Shown here piece by piece: positions 47,801-58,620 of a DNA stretch of 64,000 nt (position 1 is the stretch's first letter; each line of letters opens with the position of its first letter). The notes under the pieces are model-generated. The model did not search any database, was not told where the DNA came from, and worked only from the letters and a program-made list of their open reading frames with translations. The stretch comes from Epiperipatus broadwayi (taxonomy: Eukaryota; Onychophora; Udeonychophora; Euonychophora; Peripatidae), in assembly GCA_028023455.1 (NCBI GenBank), contig JAQFVV010006246.1:2843501-2907500 (forward strand), read 5' to 3'. A program made the position numbers and the translations under genes.

Positions 47801-49022
47801 GAACCATTTCATATAGCTTGTGTGGTTGGCTTCAAACTCTTTCATTTTTGTTGGTTATTATTTGATTGGTATATGAGACCACAGTAGATTAGTGATTTTA
47901 ACTCATTCTGTATTAATCAGGAAGCAGAAAAAAATGGTTTAGCAATGCAGAGGCATAGTATTATGCATAGCCAAATATGTTAATATCATATTTATATAAT
48001 TGCTAATAACTTCTATTAAATTCAATCTTGTTCCAATGTTTTCCTCTCTTCTTTAATATTGCTGGAAATTGTTTATATAGACGCACATCTTTGTCTATAT
48101 TGGCTTTATACCAGAGTCTTTTACTTCATTTCTTTTCTCAATTTTTAAAGAGTGAATAAAAAAAATCAAATCGCTTACTTTTCTCCCTTTTTTTTTTAAC
48201 ATTAATAACAAGGAAGGACCAACTGAGTTGAGTCTCAAAATAATAATCACTGAGTTACATCTCACTTTAATAATAATAACTGAGTGACTGTCTCTCCAAA
48301 ATATTCATATTGAGTCTCTAAAAATAAAATCATACTGACTGATCAAAAAATAAAATCATACTGCCTGATCATCTCTCTAAAAAAAAAATTAATGACTGAG
48401 TGATCATCTCTCTAAAAAAAATTAATGACTAAGTGATTAAAAAATTGTTTCAATCATTTATATCACGAATTTCAACCAAAGAAAAAAACCACCTGGATAC
48501 CTTATCTTGAGATAAAAGATCAAAAATTCACAAGTTTGACCAGTTGGTGCACTATCAATTACAAGACTTAAAATTAATCACCATCATTATCTACATCAAA
48601 GCACCTCTTTTGTAAAAATAACCTTAGATACACAGAACAAACAACAAACCTGGAATCTATAGCCATCAGAAATAGGTGTAAAAACATCTTTGTGTTTGTA
48701 CAGATGTATTCATTCTTCCACACGTGTACATTTTTTTTATCTCCTAATCTAATAATCTCCATCGCCTTATTTTACACTTTTTTCTGATCTACTTTATTTT
48801 AACTAAAACCAAAGTTAAATAACTGAATACACTTTATTTAATAAAAATATATATAATAACATCATTACCAAATATCATTACCCTCTACATAATGTATATT
48901 CATTAACTATCTATAAATTTATCAATAATAAATTACACATATATAAATCCTCATATATATAAAAGAAATTTTTTTTAATTAAATAATATATCTGTGTGTT
49001 TGAAATGAGTCATATACATACA
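44861..49022 (-). repeat. 3' LTR of LTR-2 element, 4.16 kb
   Basis: Direct repeat of 51842-56040. Inside are a (GAT/AAT)n microsatellite at 45785-45895, a (CTTT)n run near 46586-46602 and a degenerate 40-45 bp tandem block at 48220-48440. Small ORFs that recur in both LTRs (for example 45560-45760) show no domain. Confidence 0.88.
48220..48440. repeat. Degenerate tandem CTGAGTGATCATCTCTC units in LTR
   Basis: Roughly five to six units share ACTGAGT(GA) plus CTCTAAAAA plus AATAATA-type segments. The same block is at 55255-55475 in the other LTR. Confidence 0.7.
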
Positions 49023-49036
49023 TTTGCCTCACTCCC
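49023..49036 (-). other. Polypurine tract of LTR-2 element
   Basis: The - strand reads GGGAGTGAGGCAAA immediately before the TGTATG start of the 3' LTR. It is purine-rich with one T and one C, as in a slightly decayed tract. Confidence 0.6.
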
Positions 49037-49191
49037 AAACAAAAAAAAATTTCCGATAGTCTCTTATGAAACTACCTCCCTAAACCATAAACCAAATGCT
49101 TAATATATGCATGTTTTTTTCTTTTTCAATACAAATTTGACTATGGTCTATTATTGATGACTATCCTCATGTACTATTAAAAAAGTGTTCT

Positions 49192-49470
49192 TCATGTATC
49201 ATTACTTACTGATTCAGAACAATTTGCTATTGGATTTTCCTTGATCATGGGCCTACAATTTTCACTTAGATCATTGAAGTTGTTCCTAGGCCTACTTATA
49301 TTCGGTTTGCTAGGTTTTGTGGGATAGGGTTGGCCTAACTGATTATTCATAATCCTAATGGTGGAGATCTTATAACTATATCTCTCCTCCCTTCTAGAAT
49401 AACCTTCAGCTTTACTTTCTATCACTCCCAGGGCATCCAACAGGTCTGCGCCACTCTTATTGGGGAGTAC
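49192..49470 (-). pseudogene. Duplicated C-terminal scrap of the LTR-2 Gag-like ORF
   Basis: An 82-residue frame contains AEGYSRREERYSYKISTIRI and NQLGQPYPTKPSKP. This parallels AESYHRKEESYGYKVSNMRM and NQLG at the end of the ORF at 49542. The surrounding DNA is likewise duplicated (49440-49530 and 49220-49330), including the TTTGTGGGA and GGTTTGC blocks. It is a tandem copy of the 3' coding end, out of frame with the main ORF. Confidence 0.65.
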
Positions 49471-49541
49471 ACATCATCCGCTATCATATATATATTCCCA
49501 GGCATTCCTATGTTTGGTTTGCCAGGTTTTGTGGGAAATTG

Positions 49542-50429
49542 TCATCCTAACTGGTTTCTTCCCATTCTCATATTGGAGACTTTATAGCCATAGCTCTCCT
49601 CCTTTCTATGATAACTTTCAGCTATCCTTTTGGTAGCTCCCAATGTCCCAAACTTGTCTGCTATATTTACTGGGGCATATACATCAGCAGCTATCTTTAA
49701 TTCTAAGAAACTAGCTTTGCTGATTACATCTTTCCTGAGGTCAATTTGTTCCTGTACAGTGGCTACCTTTATTTCTAGGTTATGGATCTCACTGTATATA
49801 TCCTCTTTGGGATTACACTGTTCTTGAACAGCAGCTACCTCATCATTTTCATATGGCTTGTCTACAGTCACATAACTCTCTGGCACTATTTCTTGTTCTG
49901 GATTGGTCATCTTGTCATCTGTCTCTTTACTTAAATCAGTTTCTTGATTATTCATTTCTTGCAATGGTTGATCCATCTTATTATCAAGTCTCTTAGACTG
50001 TCCATTAAAAGACTCACGAATTGTTTGGAAGTACTGATCTATTTTCTGATTCATTTTTTTGAAGTGCTGATCTAGTTTAGTATCAAATTTTTGAGATTGT
50101 TGATCAAATTTCTGATTTATCTCTTGTTTTATTTCCTTCATCTCTTGTGATTGTTGATCTAGTTTAGTATCAAATCTTTGAGATTGTAGATCTAGTTTAG
50201 TATCAAATCTTTGAGATTGTAGATCAAATTTCTGATTTATCTCTTGTTTCATTTCCTTCATCTCTTGTGATTGTTGATCAAATTTATTATCAAATTTCTG
50301 ATTTATTTCTTGTGATTGTTGATCAAATTTATTATTTATCTGACTAAGTATAACTTGCAACCACTCTGGAGGGCCTTGCTTCTCTACTTCCATTCCCTCA
50401 ATAGTTAATTCCTTTTCTTGCTCCATCAT
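49542..50429 (-). CDS. Gag-like coiled-coil protein of LTR-2 element
   Basis: An intact 295-residue frame opening MMEQEKELTIEGMEVEKQG and then PPEWLQVILSQIN. Residues about 32-165 are heptad-like repeats of FDQQSQEMKEMKQEINQK and FDTKLDLQSQR type, predicted to form a long coiled coil. The rest is acidic and ends at RNQLG. It is the only sizeable ORF of the element and lies where gag lies. The N-terminal coiled coil recalls the start of Gypsy-1 Gag (residues 1-65), but the capsid-core motif WWxxL and a zinc knuckle are absent. I infer a truncated Gag used for particle assembly or RNA binding. A coiled-coil protein of other origin cannot be excluded. Confidence 0.6.
   Translation of the reverse strand: MMEQEKELTIEGMEVEKQGPPEWLQVILSQINNKFDQQSQEINQKFDNKFDQQSQEMKEMKQEINQKFDLQSQRFDTKLDLQSQRFDTKLDQQSQEMKEIKQEINQKFDQQSQKFDTKLDQHFKKMNQKIDQYFQTIRESFNGQSKRLDNKMDQPLQEMNNQETDLSKETDDKMTNPEQEIVPESYVTVDKPYENDEVAAVQEQCNPKEDIYSEIHNLEIKVATVQEQIDLRKDVISKASFLELKIAADVYAPVNIADKFGTLGATKRIAESYHRKEESYGYKVSNMRMGRNQLG
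50050..50335 (-). repeat. In-frame minisatellite in the Gag-like ORF
   Basis: Units of about 33 bases (GATCTAGTTTAGTATCAAAT + TTTGAGATTGT) and a longer unit with CTTGTTTTATTTCCTTCATC alternate. The repeat keeps the reading frame and lengthens the coiled coil. Confidence 0.8.
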
Positions 50430-51821
50430 AAATTTATAAAATATTTATATTACTTATTTCTGTTTGATTTATTATGTTCTGCTTCCTGACTTCCTATACA
50501 TCCAGAGTCAAACACCTTTATCTATCCCCATATACCATAAAATTTCCAACCATTCTTTCTCAGTCATAATTCTCCCCATCAATCTATCTATATCCTAAGT
50601 GCCTTTAATTAACTTAACCTCCATCATCACTCTTTTTCTTTACCTATATATGATTGATAAAGTATGAGGTCATAGTTCTATTTAAAACATTTATTTAAGA
50701 AAAAGCTATCTCTGCATATGTGTGTCCTTTTTATGCCATCATTTATCTAGTTTTTCATGCTTTTATAAAACTTAACTCTCTCTATGCTCTATTTTAATAC
50801 ACTAAGCAAAAGAAAAAAATTACTTATATAACATATGTGCTAGATTTATAATAGAGTTCACATCTCAAGTTATATATATACTCATCTACCCTTCCAGAGA
50901 TCTGACAGATACTGACAGCCAAAAGAATGATTAGCATTCACAATCATGAGATAGATAAAAGAAATTCAATCACTGCACTCAAAGCATACAATGTTCCATG
51001 AACACTCAGATGATCATCCCAATTCAATCACTCTAAGCTACTACAACCCATAATAGTTTATTGCAAACACTGTTGCATTGCCCTGCTTGCATCCAAGTCT
51101 TAGGGGCTTTAATTTGTCAAATACTGCCTTGCTTTTCTTTAAAGTCTTAGAGGCAACAATTATATATCAGTAAAACAAAATACTGCCTTGCTCTCTCTGG
51201 AGTCTTAGAGGCGAAATCATGGCAGGCCTACTGTTAACTGCTTCATGATAAATAATAACTGATATTATAATCTGGGTTGGAGCAGTGAATGAGATAAATC
51301 AATCACCAGTGGCATGAACACATCACATCCCCAAGGCAATGACAAAAATTCCCCATCCATCATCAAAAGTGTAACACAACCAACCAAACTCCAACAATCA
51401 AATATCCAATCCAACCTCCAAAATCATAGATTTTCTATTACACAAACTTTTCAAATATGAACAAAATCATTATTCTACAATTCAAGGCTATTAATATTTT
51501 TATGCTTATCTAGCAGCAATGCTCTATTTCAATGATAAGCAAAATATTTAAAAAACAGTGCCATTAACTTTAACACTTATTATAAGTTGTGATATCTTTA
51601 TATTTTAAAAATTGAAATTAAGCTGTTTAATGGCTGTATTTATTTATCATCATCAAAAATGCAATAACAGTACTCATCATCATCTAAACATCAGGCCAAA
51701 ATATTTGTATCTAATAATAAAAAAAAAATTTTTTTTTTCAAACTATACATCTGTCATCATTATATACTACACATCTCTCAGGTATGTGGTGTATTTCAAG
51801 CCTTTATTTGGCTTATTTCGA
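50430..51821 (-). other. LTR-2 element 5' leader
   Basis: About 1.4 kb with no domain-bearing ORF, less AT-rich in 50930-51450. Contains three successive copies of a roughly 60-70 base motif ending in AGTCTTAG(A/G)GGC at 51060-51215. Confidence 0.65.
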
Positions 51822-51839
51822 GCCCTAGTTGGTGCGACA
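51822..51839 (-). other. Primer-binding site of LTR-2 element, lysine-tRNA type
   Basis: On the - strand, two bases after the LTR end (..GTTACA), the sequence TGTCGCACCAACTAGGGC resembles the complement of a tRNA-Lys 3' end (TGGCGCCCAACGTGGGGC, from memory) with a few changes. Both position and length fit a primer site. Confidence 0.6.
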
Positions 51840-51841
51840 TT

Positions 51842-54800
51842 TGTAACTGAAATAATGGCTATTTGTAACTGAATGAAGGACATTTGCGACAGAAATAATA
51901 ATAAATTGATAGAAAATGATCCATTATTAACATATATGTTTATCCAATCTGTTATTTGTAACAGTAAGTAAACATTGTCACAGTATAGATAAATAGATGA
52001 GTGATGAAATGATAGTTGCCATAATTCAATAACTAAATATAACATTATAGCCCGATTGCAACTATCCTAAACATTAATTCTGTCACATTAGTAATGAAAT
52101 AAATAAGTTATCTCATTTCTCCATATAAAATAACAACAATGACAATTAAAACTATCATCATTAAAGATTTAATAATATCTAAATATTGGGGATGTCATTT
52201 GAACAATAAAACATACTGGCCATTGTCATCAAATAAAAGAATATTAAATATAGCAACTGAATAAAATTACCCACTTTGAGATTCCTGGAGTGCATTATGC
52301 TTATCTCCCATACTAGGTTCTTTTAACAAAGAATCCTTCCTATTCTTCTTTCCAACCATATAAGACCATTCATGGTCACATGCACTCACTGGTGCTATTC
52401 ATGACAACTTATAAAATATATATTATATAAAGTTAATATTATGAAGTTGGAAAGGAATTATATCACTCTTTATTCAGTTTAGCTAAGTATATGTGTTTTT
52501 CCATGAGCGCCACTAGATTGTTTTAAATCTAGATAAATATCTGTCTAGAGTGTACTGAGTTCAAACTCATTCAGTACATTTTTATCACACATGACTTGGA
52601 TGACTAATGAAAAAATGACATTCTTACATTTTATCTATATCGATAAAATTACAAGATCCCAATATTACCAAAATTTATATTATAGATTAAAGATTCTTAT
52701 AGACATTGCTAGCTCATTTACGTATATTGATGAACAGACATGTATAATCCTATTAATGGCTTCCAAACAAGCATGTGAAGACCATTATTGATATTGATGG
52801 CCATTTAACTAGATTATTTATCACAATATAAAGGTGATAATGATGATGATAATAATGATGAATGATAATAATAGTGATATCATAATAATAATGATAATAA
52901 TAGTGATAGTGATGATACCAGCCATAGCTTATTAATAAACTCACAACAATAAATTTATCTTTATAAACTTATAGGCATCTATTAAAAATTATCCTATTTC
53001 AAACGGGGATTTAAATATTACATTCACTAGCATTTATATAAGTTTATAGTTATTTACTAAAATACTTTTATAGTTAAGATTAGGATTTAATAATACTAGT
53101 GATGATGATTGATCATCATGAATCTCTTTGCATAATATTCAACTTTCCATAAACCCCTATTTATTAAAATATATTAATTCTGTTAAACGTTAGATTGAGT
53201 GATTATAATTTATTAATGATGATGATGGCGATCATAACTCTTATATAGTATTATTTGAAACATTTTAACCAATAACACGATATCCATCTTTGATGAGGAT
53301 GATCATAACTCATGGACACAACAAAATTTTAGCTTTTCTACTATTGAACTATAATTATTAAAATTTGGTTATTATCAAGCATAATCCTTAAATACCCAAA
53401 GATAAATTAACATTCTAGTTTACTTAACCTTTTGCGAGCGCTTAATATTTGCAAGTGATTGCTCAATATTTACGAATGATAATACTTAATAACTGCGAGC
53501 AATGATGATGAATTAAAATGATAGAATCAAGACAAGAAAAACACAACAATATTTTTTTTAATAAGAACTCGGAAAACCAATTAAGATATATATAATTATA
53601 TTTTATTAATACTATTACTCTTTCTTTCTTTCTTTAAAATCAAATCAATAATTAAATAAATGGCTTATTATTACATTAATTCAATACAAAAATTAATATA
53701 AAAATTTATATAAGCACAAGCAAATAAACTTAATATATAGGTTTGTCATTTCTGGATATTTTAAAATAAGCTGGCTTAAAAAAAATACATTTTATGGAAT
53801 GCTTACTTAAGTCTTTCCTAACTTATTATATCATAAAATAAATTTCATATGTATCCTGTGTGTTTTATTTCACTTCCATTCATATGTAAGCCTTGCTTTA
53901 TAATTTCTCATATTTAAACTATTTATATATAACCTATTCCTTGACATGTTTGTATAAGCAGTTACACATGCACACATTCGGTAATGTTAACATATATGTT
54001 TAAAATGTATACCCACAAATTACATATATAAAAATATTTTTGCAACCTTTTAGCAAAAGAAAATAAAATACATGATATTAATTTTAATATGCAACAAGAT
54101 AAAATAAAAAAAAACATTATAAATGCATATATTTATAGGTTGCTCATTATCATTAACAACTGAAGAACAATTAAAAAAAAAAACATTTCAACATTACAAT
54201 ATATAATAAAAAAAAAAAAAAAAAAAATAATGAAAAATTTAAGTTTAAAGATTTAAACTATGTTTGTGCTATGTTGTGTGATATTGCAAATAACTATAGA
54301 TAAACAAGTCTTTAATGTTTCTGTATCAAAAGAAAAATTGCTTTGACCAGTAAATTAAGGTTTACTTTTAATAAGTAAGAATAAAAATCTGTTAAAGAAA
54401 GTTCATAGTTACCCGATCACTTTCACTTCTTATAAATGTCCTGAGTTTGAATTTTCAGACTGCTTGTCTTTGCTCCATAAAAAAGAAAGTTATTGCAGAT
54501 ACTGTTAAGATAAACATGAATCAATTGACTTGCTTGTTTCTTTAATTCTAAAATTATTTATTGTTGATTGGCTTCCTTCTACCATTTTAAAAAGAGCTAT
54601 TATAAATACTTTTTAATAAGTATGTACTGGTGGATTTGCTTGTCTCTCCCATTTTTAAAAAAATAATCGCTGTAGACACTTTAGATGACTGAGGTAAACT
54701 TTAACAAAAATTTGATTCATGGCTTCAAACTTGGCTATATATGGAATTTATACATTTTCTCTTCCTCTTCCTTCCTCTTCTCCATCCATCCAAAGGTAAT

Positions 54801-56040
54801 GAGCCTTTAATAGACCAGGAGCCAGAAAAGAACCATTTCATATAGCTTGTGTGGTTGGCTTCAAACTCTTTCATTTTTGTTGGTTATTATTTGATTGGTA
54901 TATGAGACCACAGTAGATTAGTGATTTTAACTCATTCTGTATTAATCAGGAAGCAGAAAAAAATGGTTTAGCAATGCAGAGGCATAGTATTATGCATAGC
55001 CAAATATGTTAATATCATATTTATATAATTGTTAATAACTTCTATTAAATTCAATCTTGTTCCAATGTTTTCCTCTCTTCTTTAATATTGCTGGAAATTG
55101 TTTATATATACGCACATCTTCGTCTATATTGACTTTATACCAGAGTCTTTTACTTCATTTCCTTTCTCAATTTTTAAAGAGTGAATAAAAAAAATCAAAT
55201 CACTTACTTTTCTCCCTTTTTTTTTTAAACATTAATAACAAGGAAGGACCGACTGAGTTGAGTCTCAAAATAATAATCACTGAGTTACATCTCACTTTAA
55301 TAATAATAATCTGAGTGACTGTCTCTCCAAAATATTCATATTGAGTCTCTAAAAATAAAATCATACTGACTGATCAAAAAATAAAATCATACTGCCTGAT
55401 CATCTCTCTAAAAAAAAAATTAATGACTGAGTGATCATCTCTCTAAAAAAAATTAATGACTAGGTGATTAAAAAATTGTTTCAATCATTTATATCGCGAA
55501 TTTCAACCAAAGAAAAAAAACATCTGGAAACCTTATCTTTAAAAAAAAAATCAAAGCTTCACAAGTTTGACATCGGTCACAATCAATAAAGACTTAAAAT
55601 TGATCGCTATCGTTATCTACATCAAAGCACCCCTTTTGTAAAAACAATCTTAAGACACAGACAACAACAAACCTGGAATCTATAGCCATCAGAAATAGGT
55701 GTAAAAGCATCTTTGTGTTTGTACAGATGTATTCATTCTTTCACACGTGTACATTTTTTTTATCTCCTAATCTAATAATCTCCATCACCTTATTTTACAC
55801 TTTTCTGATCTACTCTATTTTAATAAAACCAAAGTTAAATAATATGACACCTTATTTAATAAAAATATATATAATAAATCATTACCAAATATTATTACCC
55901 TCTACATAATGGTTTATTCATTAACTATCTATAAATTTATAATAATAAATACACATATATAAATCCTCATATATATAAAAGAATTTTTTTTTTTAATTAA
56001 ATAATATATCTGTGTGTTTGAAATGAGTCATATACATACA
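51842..56040 (-). repeat. 5' LTR of LTR-2 element, 4.20 kb
   Basis: Direct repeat of 44861-49022, with a few small indels and scattered substitutions. It contains the same microsatellites and tandem block. At its left end it has an extra 60-100 bases (51845-51960) with repeated TTTGTAACTGAA units that differ in number from the other copy. Confidence 0.88.
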
Positions 56041-56740
56041 ATATATATATTATATAAAGGAATATTTTTTAATCTTCATTTTTAAATACTTCACATTTTA
56101 CACCGTCACTATTGAGTAATTGTAGGATATGATAAAGTCTTATCTTGCTTCGTGGATTAGAAGCTTCAAGATATGAAATATTACAAAATGAATCATTTTG
56201 GAAACAGAAGATTAAAATAAATATGTATGCTCACAAAAAAAAAAGATGTATGACATTTAAAAACATCTAATGTCCTGTAAACATTTTTTATCCATACAAA
56301 AAATAAAAAAATTATAGCATTTACAGGCTTTTATATAGCTGACAATTTATCTTACACTTAGTTTATTTTTTAGTGCATCTTACACTTTGTTTTATCTACA
56401 TATTGTGCTATTCTGAGTTTTTTATTGTACTATGTTCAGTGTCTTCAATTCTTATAAAAGTGCTGTGATTACAACTTAAATTTAAAATTAAAAATGATTT
56501 TTAAAAGCTGGTATAAGAAATGTACATATTTCTCAACATTTAAAAATATCCGAGTCCACTTTCAGGACTTATATACAAAAGAAGTAAGAAGTTGGAAACA
56601 AAAGCTGTAAACAAACTTTTATCATTCAACTGTTATATTAAATAGACTACTTTGTTTACTACATGATTATAATAAACACAAACTAGTAGAAATATGTTAA
56701 TATTTATTTATTAAAACAAATATAAAAATATATATTTACA
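56041..56740. other. AT-rich stretch between LTR-2 and Gypsy-2
   Basis: No feature recognised; may include part of the Gypsy-2 LTR, whose distal end I cannot place. Confidence 0.4.
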
Positions 56741-57259
56741 ATATTTAAAATTAGTATACCGTTGCCTGATATCATTGGTAAAATAGAGCATGTCGTTACC
56801 ATGCAATTGATTAAAGGAAGAGACTTCAGATGTCCTTATAACTTTACCTATTACTTCCAGCTGTGCTATGTCAACTTGGCTCATGAATAGGTACAATGAC
56901 TCTTTTGACTGTTCTGTGACAGCTTTTCTTGTGTCTGAATTTATACCTAGCAGCTTCCAATCCTAATGTGAACTTGTTTCATTGCTCAGTCATGGGCAAG
57001 TATATTGCTATTCTGCTTTGACAGTTATTTTTAGGCCTTTACCTCCAAATGGATTAACTCTTTATGGCAAAATCCCCATCCATAATGGAAACAATCAGAT
57101 TCACTAAGCATTATCACCTATTGGCCTATTTTTGCCATTGGTCATATATCATCTGTTTGTACAGTATTTCCATTGGTATGTGGTGATGAATTTTCAATCT
57201 GATCAAGATAATATAGAATCAGGACTAGTCATTATTTGGAGGCAAGGTGAGATATAACA
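56741..57259 (-). repeat. Probable 3' LTR of Gypsy-2
   Basis: On the - strand it begins TGTTATATCTCACC directly after a polypurine tract. The distal end is uncertain; CAGGCAACGGTATAC near 56755 is a candidate. No second copy was found in the window. Confidence 0.5.
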
Positions 57260-57270
57260 TTCCCTCCCCT
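57260..57270 (-). other. Polypurine tract of Gypsy-2
   Basis: The - strand reads AGGGGAGGGAA immediately before the TG of the LTR. Confidence 0.65.
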
Positions 57271-57454
57271 GGCTAAAATTAGCCCTGGATAATGTAATCA
57301 CTCAGATGCTTTGGTGGATGTCTTCATCACTTTTTGGTTTCACCAGCAGGTCTAGTGATTTCATTTGTAAATTTAGAAATTAAATGTTAAAAGGTTATCA
57401 CTGTTGGCTGATGTCTGAAGAGTTCAATGATGGCTGATGATGTATAATTCAATC

Positions 57455-57670
57455 TTAGCTGGTTTTAATGTCTGTGATTTGAATCACCACAATTCCCAGA
57501 ACCCATTTGGTAGTTCCCTTAAACATATGGCATAGGACTTGAGCACCTATCTGACTTTTTTCACTTTTACTTTCATTATTTATTTTAGAGTTCAAACTGA
57601 GTTTATTCACAACAACTTCTGAGTTGACTTTTTTTGAATTTATTTTTGTGAGCTGCTTCACTTTAGTCAC
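57455..57670 (-). pseudogene. Gypsy-2 integrase C-terminal domain remnant
   Basis: A 71-residue frame whose end reads IGAQVLCHMFKGTTKWVLGI. This corresponds to the VxVRxFxxGxKWxPGxV signature of the Gypsy integrase C-terminal domain. The preceding Lys/Asn/Ser-rich part has no clear match. No catalytic core is present. Confidence 0.65.
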
Positions 57671-57810
57671 TGCAAACTAAATGATTGAATCAGTCAGCCT
57701 AATAAATAGATCACCTTACCAACAGACACAGCAAGAAGCAAATATATAGTTTTATTATGCATAGTAATTTTAACTCTTATTTGACCCTAGACTGATATTT
57801 GATTGCCTTG

Positions 57811-57925
57811 ATCATCAGGGAAGTTTCCTATTAATGATTTCCCATTGATTTTTTGATAAATGAACACTGCAGATCCAGTTTCCATTTTCATTTTGTATTT
57901 GAGAACTGAATCAAGGCTTTTGATG
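57811..57925 (-). pseudogene. Gypsy-2 aspartic protease remnant
   Basis: One frame reads KMKMETGSAVFIYQKINGKS, which fits the FxVDTGSAVTVIS retropepsin motif. The catalytic Asp is replaced by Glu, so it would be inactive. It lies just downstream of the zinc-knuckle remnant, as expected. Confidence 0.55.
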
Positions 57926-58020
57926 TTATTTATACAAGCTTTGATATAGTTTTATTTTATATTGTTTTTCTGGTTTTTTGAAATGGTCTCTTTTATTCTG
58001 TCATTAGCAACTTGTTGTTT

Positions 58021-58140
58021 TCTTTTAAAACAAGGAGCTTTAATGTGACTGATCTACTTGCAATATCTACATTCTCTATATTGATGTGGATATTCCCTGT
58101 GTGTGTGTTTTTTGATTCATTACATCTATAATATTTTTTA
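58021..58140 (-). pseudogene. Gypsy-2 Gag zinc-knuckle remnant
   Basis: A frame with one stop reads CRYCK*ISHIKAPCFKR, a CxxCxxxxHxxxxC knuckle. YYRCNES..HTG upstream, in another frame, looks like a first knuckle. Paired knuckles before an A-type protease suit the K02A2.6-like Gypsy group. Confidence 0.5.
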
Positions 58141-58329
58141 TTCATGGTTGCTGATTTGTTTAGGCAAGGTTTATTATTATCATCTAATTATTTGTTAGTT
58201 TTTTGATCAGCAATTTTAATGCTGTAGTTCATTTATTTCTCAGTTGACTCATTGTTATCTCAGAGTTGTCTGAGTGACAGCTGAATCAAATATGGTATCA
58301 GATCCCATCAACAGTCTGACCCTAAAATT

Positions 58330-58565
58330 ATAGGAGTTTCATTGAGGAAGTCTTTAAAATCACATTCAATGCCAGCTACCCGAGTTTAATAGAAAAATCA
58401 CACTTTCTCCCTCTTCCCTTGAACAGCCTGATTCTAAGGTTGCCATTTTTTTATTCCACAAATGAAATAACTTCATGGAGATTCATTGGAGAGTCTTCAA
58501 AATCATATTCAAAGCTAGCTTTCTGAGTTTAAAAACAGAATTTCACTTTTCCCCCTTCCCTTGGC
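58330..58565. repeat. Diverged tandem duplication within Gypsy-2
   Basis: The segment TTCATTGAGGAAGTCTTTAA ... CTCTTCCCTTG (58337-58421) recurs as TTCATTGGAGAGTCTTCAAA ... CCTTCCCTTGG (58482-58565). Confidence 0.65.
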
Positions 58566-58620
58566 TACAAAGATTGAAGTGATATCTCAGCATTATCATT
58601 AATGGTTTTGGACAGAAAAA

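Larger units (their letters stand above)
44861..56040 (-). mobile_element. Non-autonomous LTR retroelement (LTR-2) with giant LTRs and Gag-only interior
   Basis: Two near-identical direct repeats of about 4.2 kb enclose 2.8 kb. On the - strand the order is 5' LTR (56040-51842), a two-base spacer, a lysine-type primer site, a 1.4 kb leader, one coiled-coil ORF, a duplicated short coding scrap, a polypurine tract and the 3' LTR. LTRs begin TGTATG and end GTTACA. The four flanking bases are ATAT on both sides, consistent with a 4-base target duplication, though in AT-rich DNA. No protease, RT, RNase H or integrase is present, so it would need enzymes from another element. An older partial LTR of this family lies at 9975-11960. 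Confidence 0.85.
57260..58620 (-). mobile_element. Internally deleted Gypsy element (Gypsy-2)
   Basis: On the - strand, in order, come a Gag zinc-knuckle remnant (58021-58140), a protease remnant (57860-57900), the integrase C-terminal part (57455-57670) and the polypurine tract. The RT, RNase H and most of integrase are missing between 57860 and 57670, so pol has a large internal deletion. The 58330-58620 part upstream is presumed gag and contains a tandem duplication. Confidence 0.65.
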
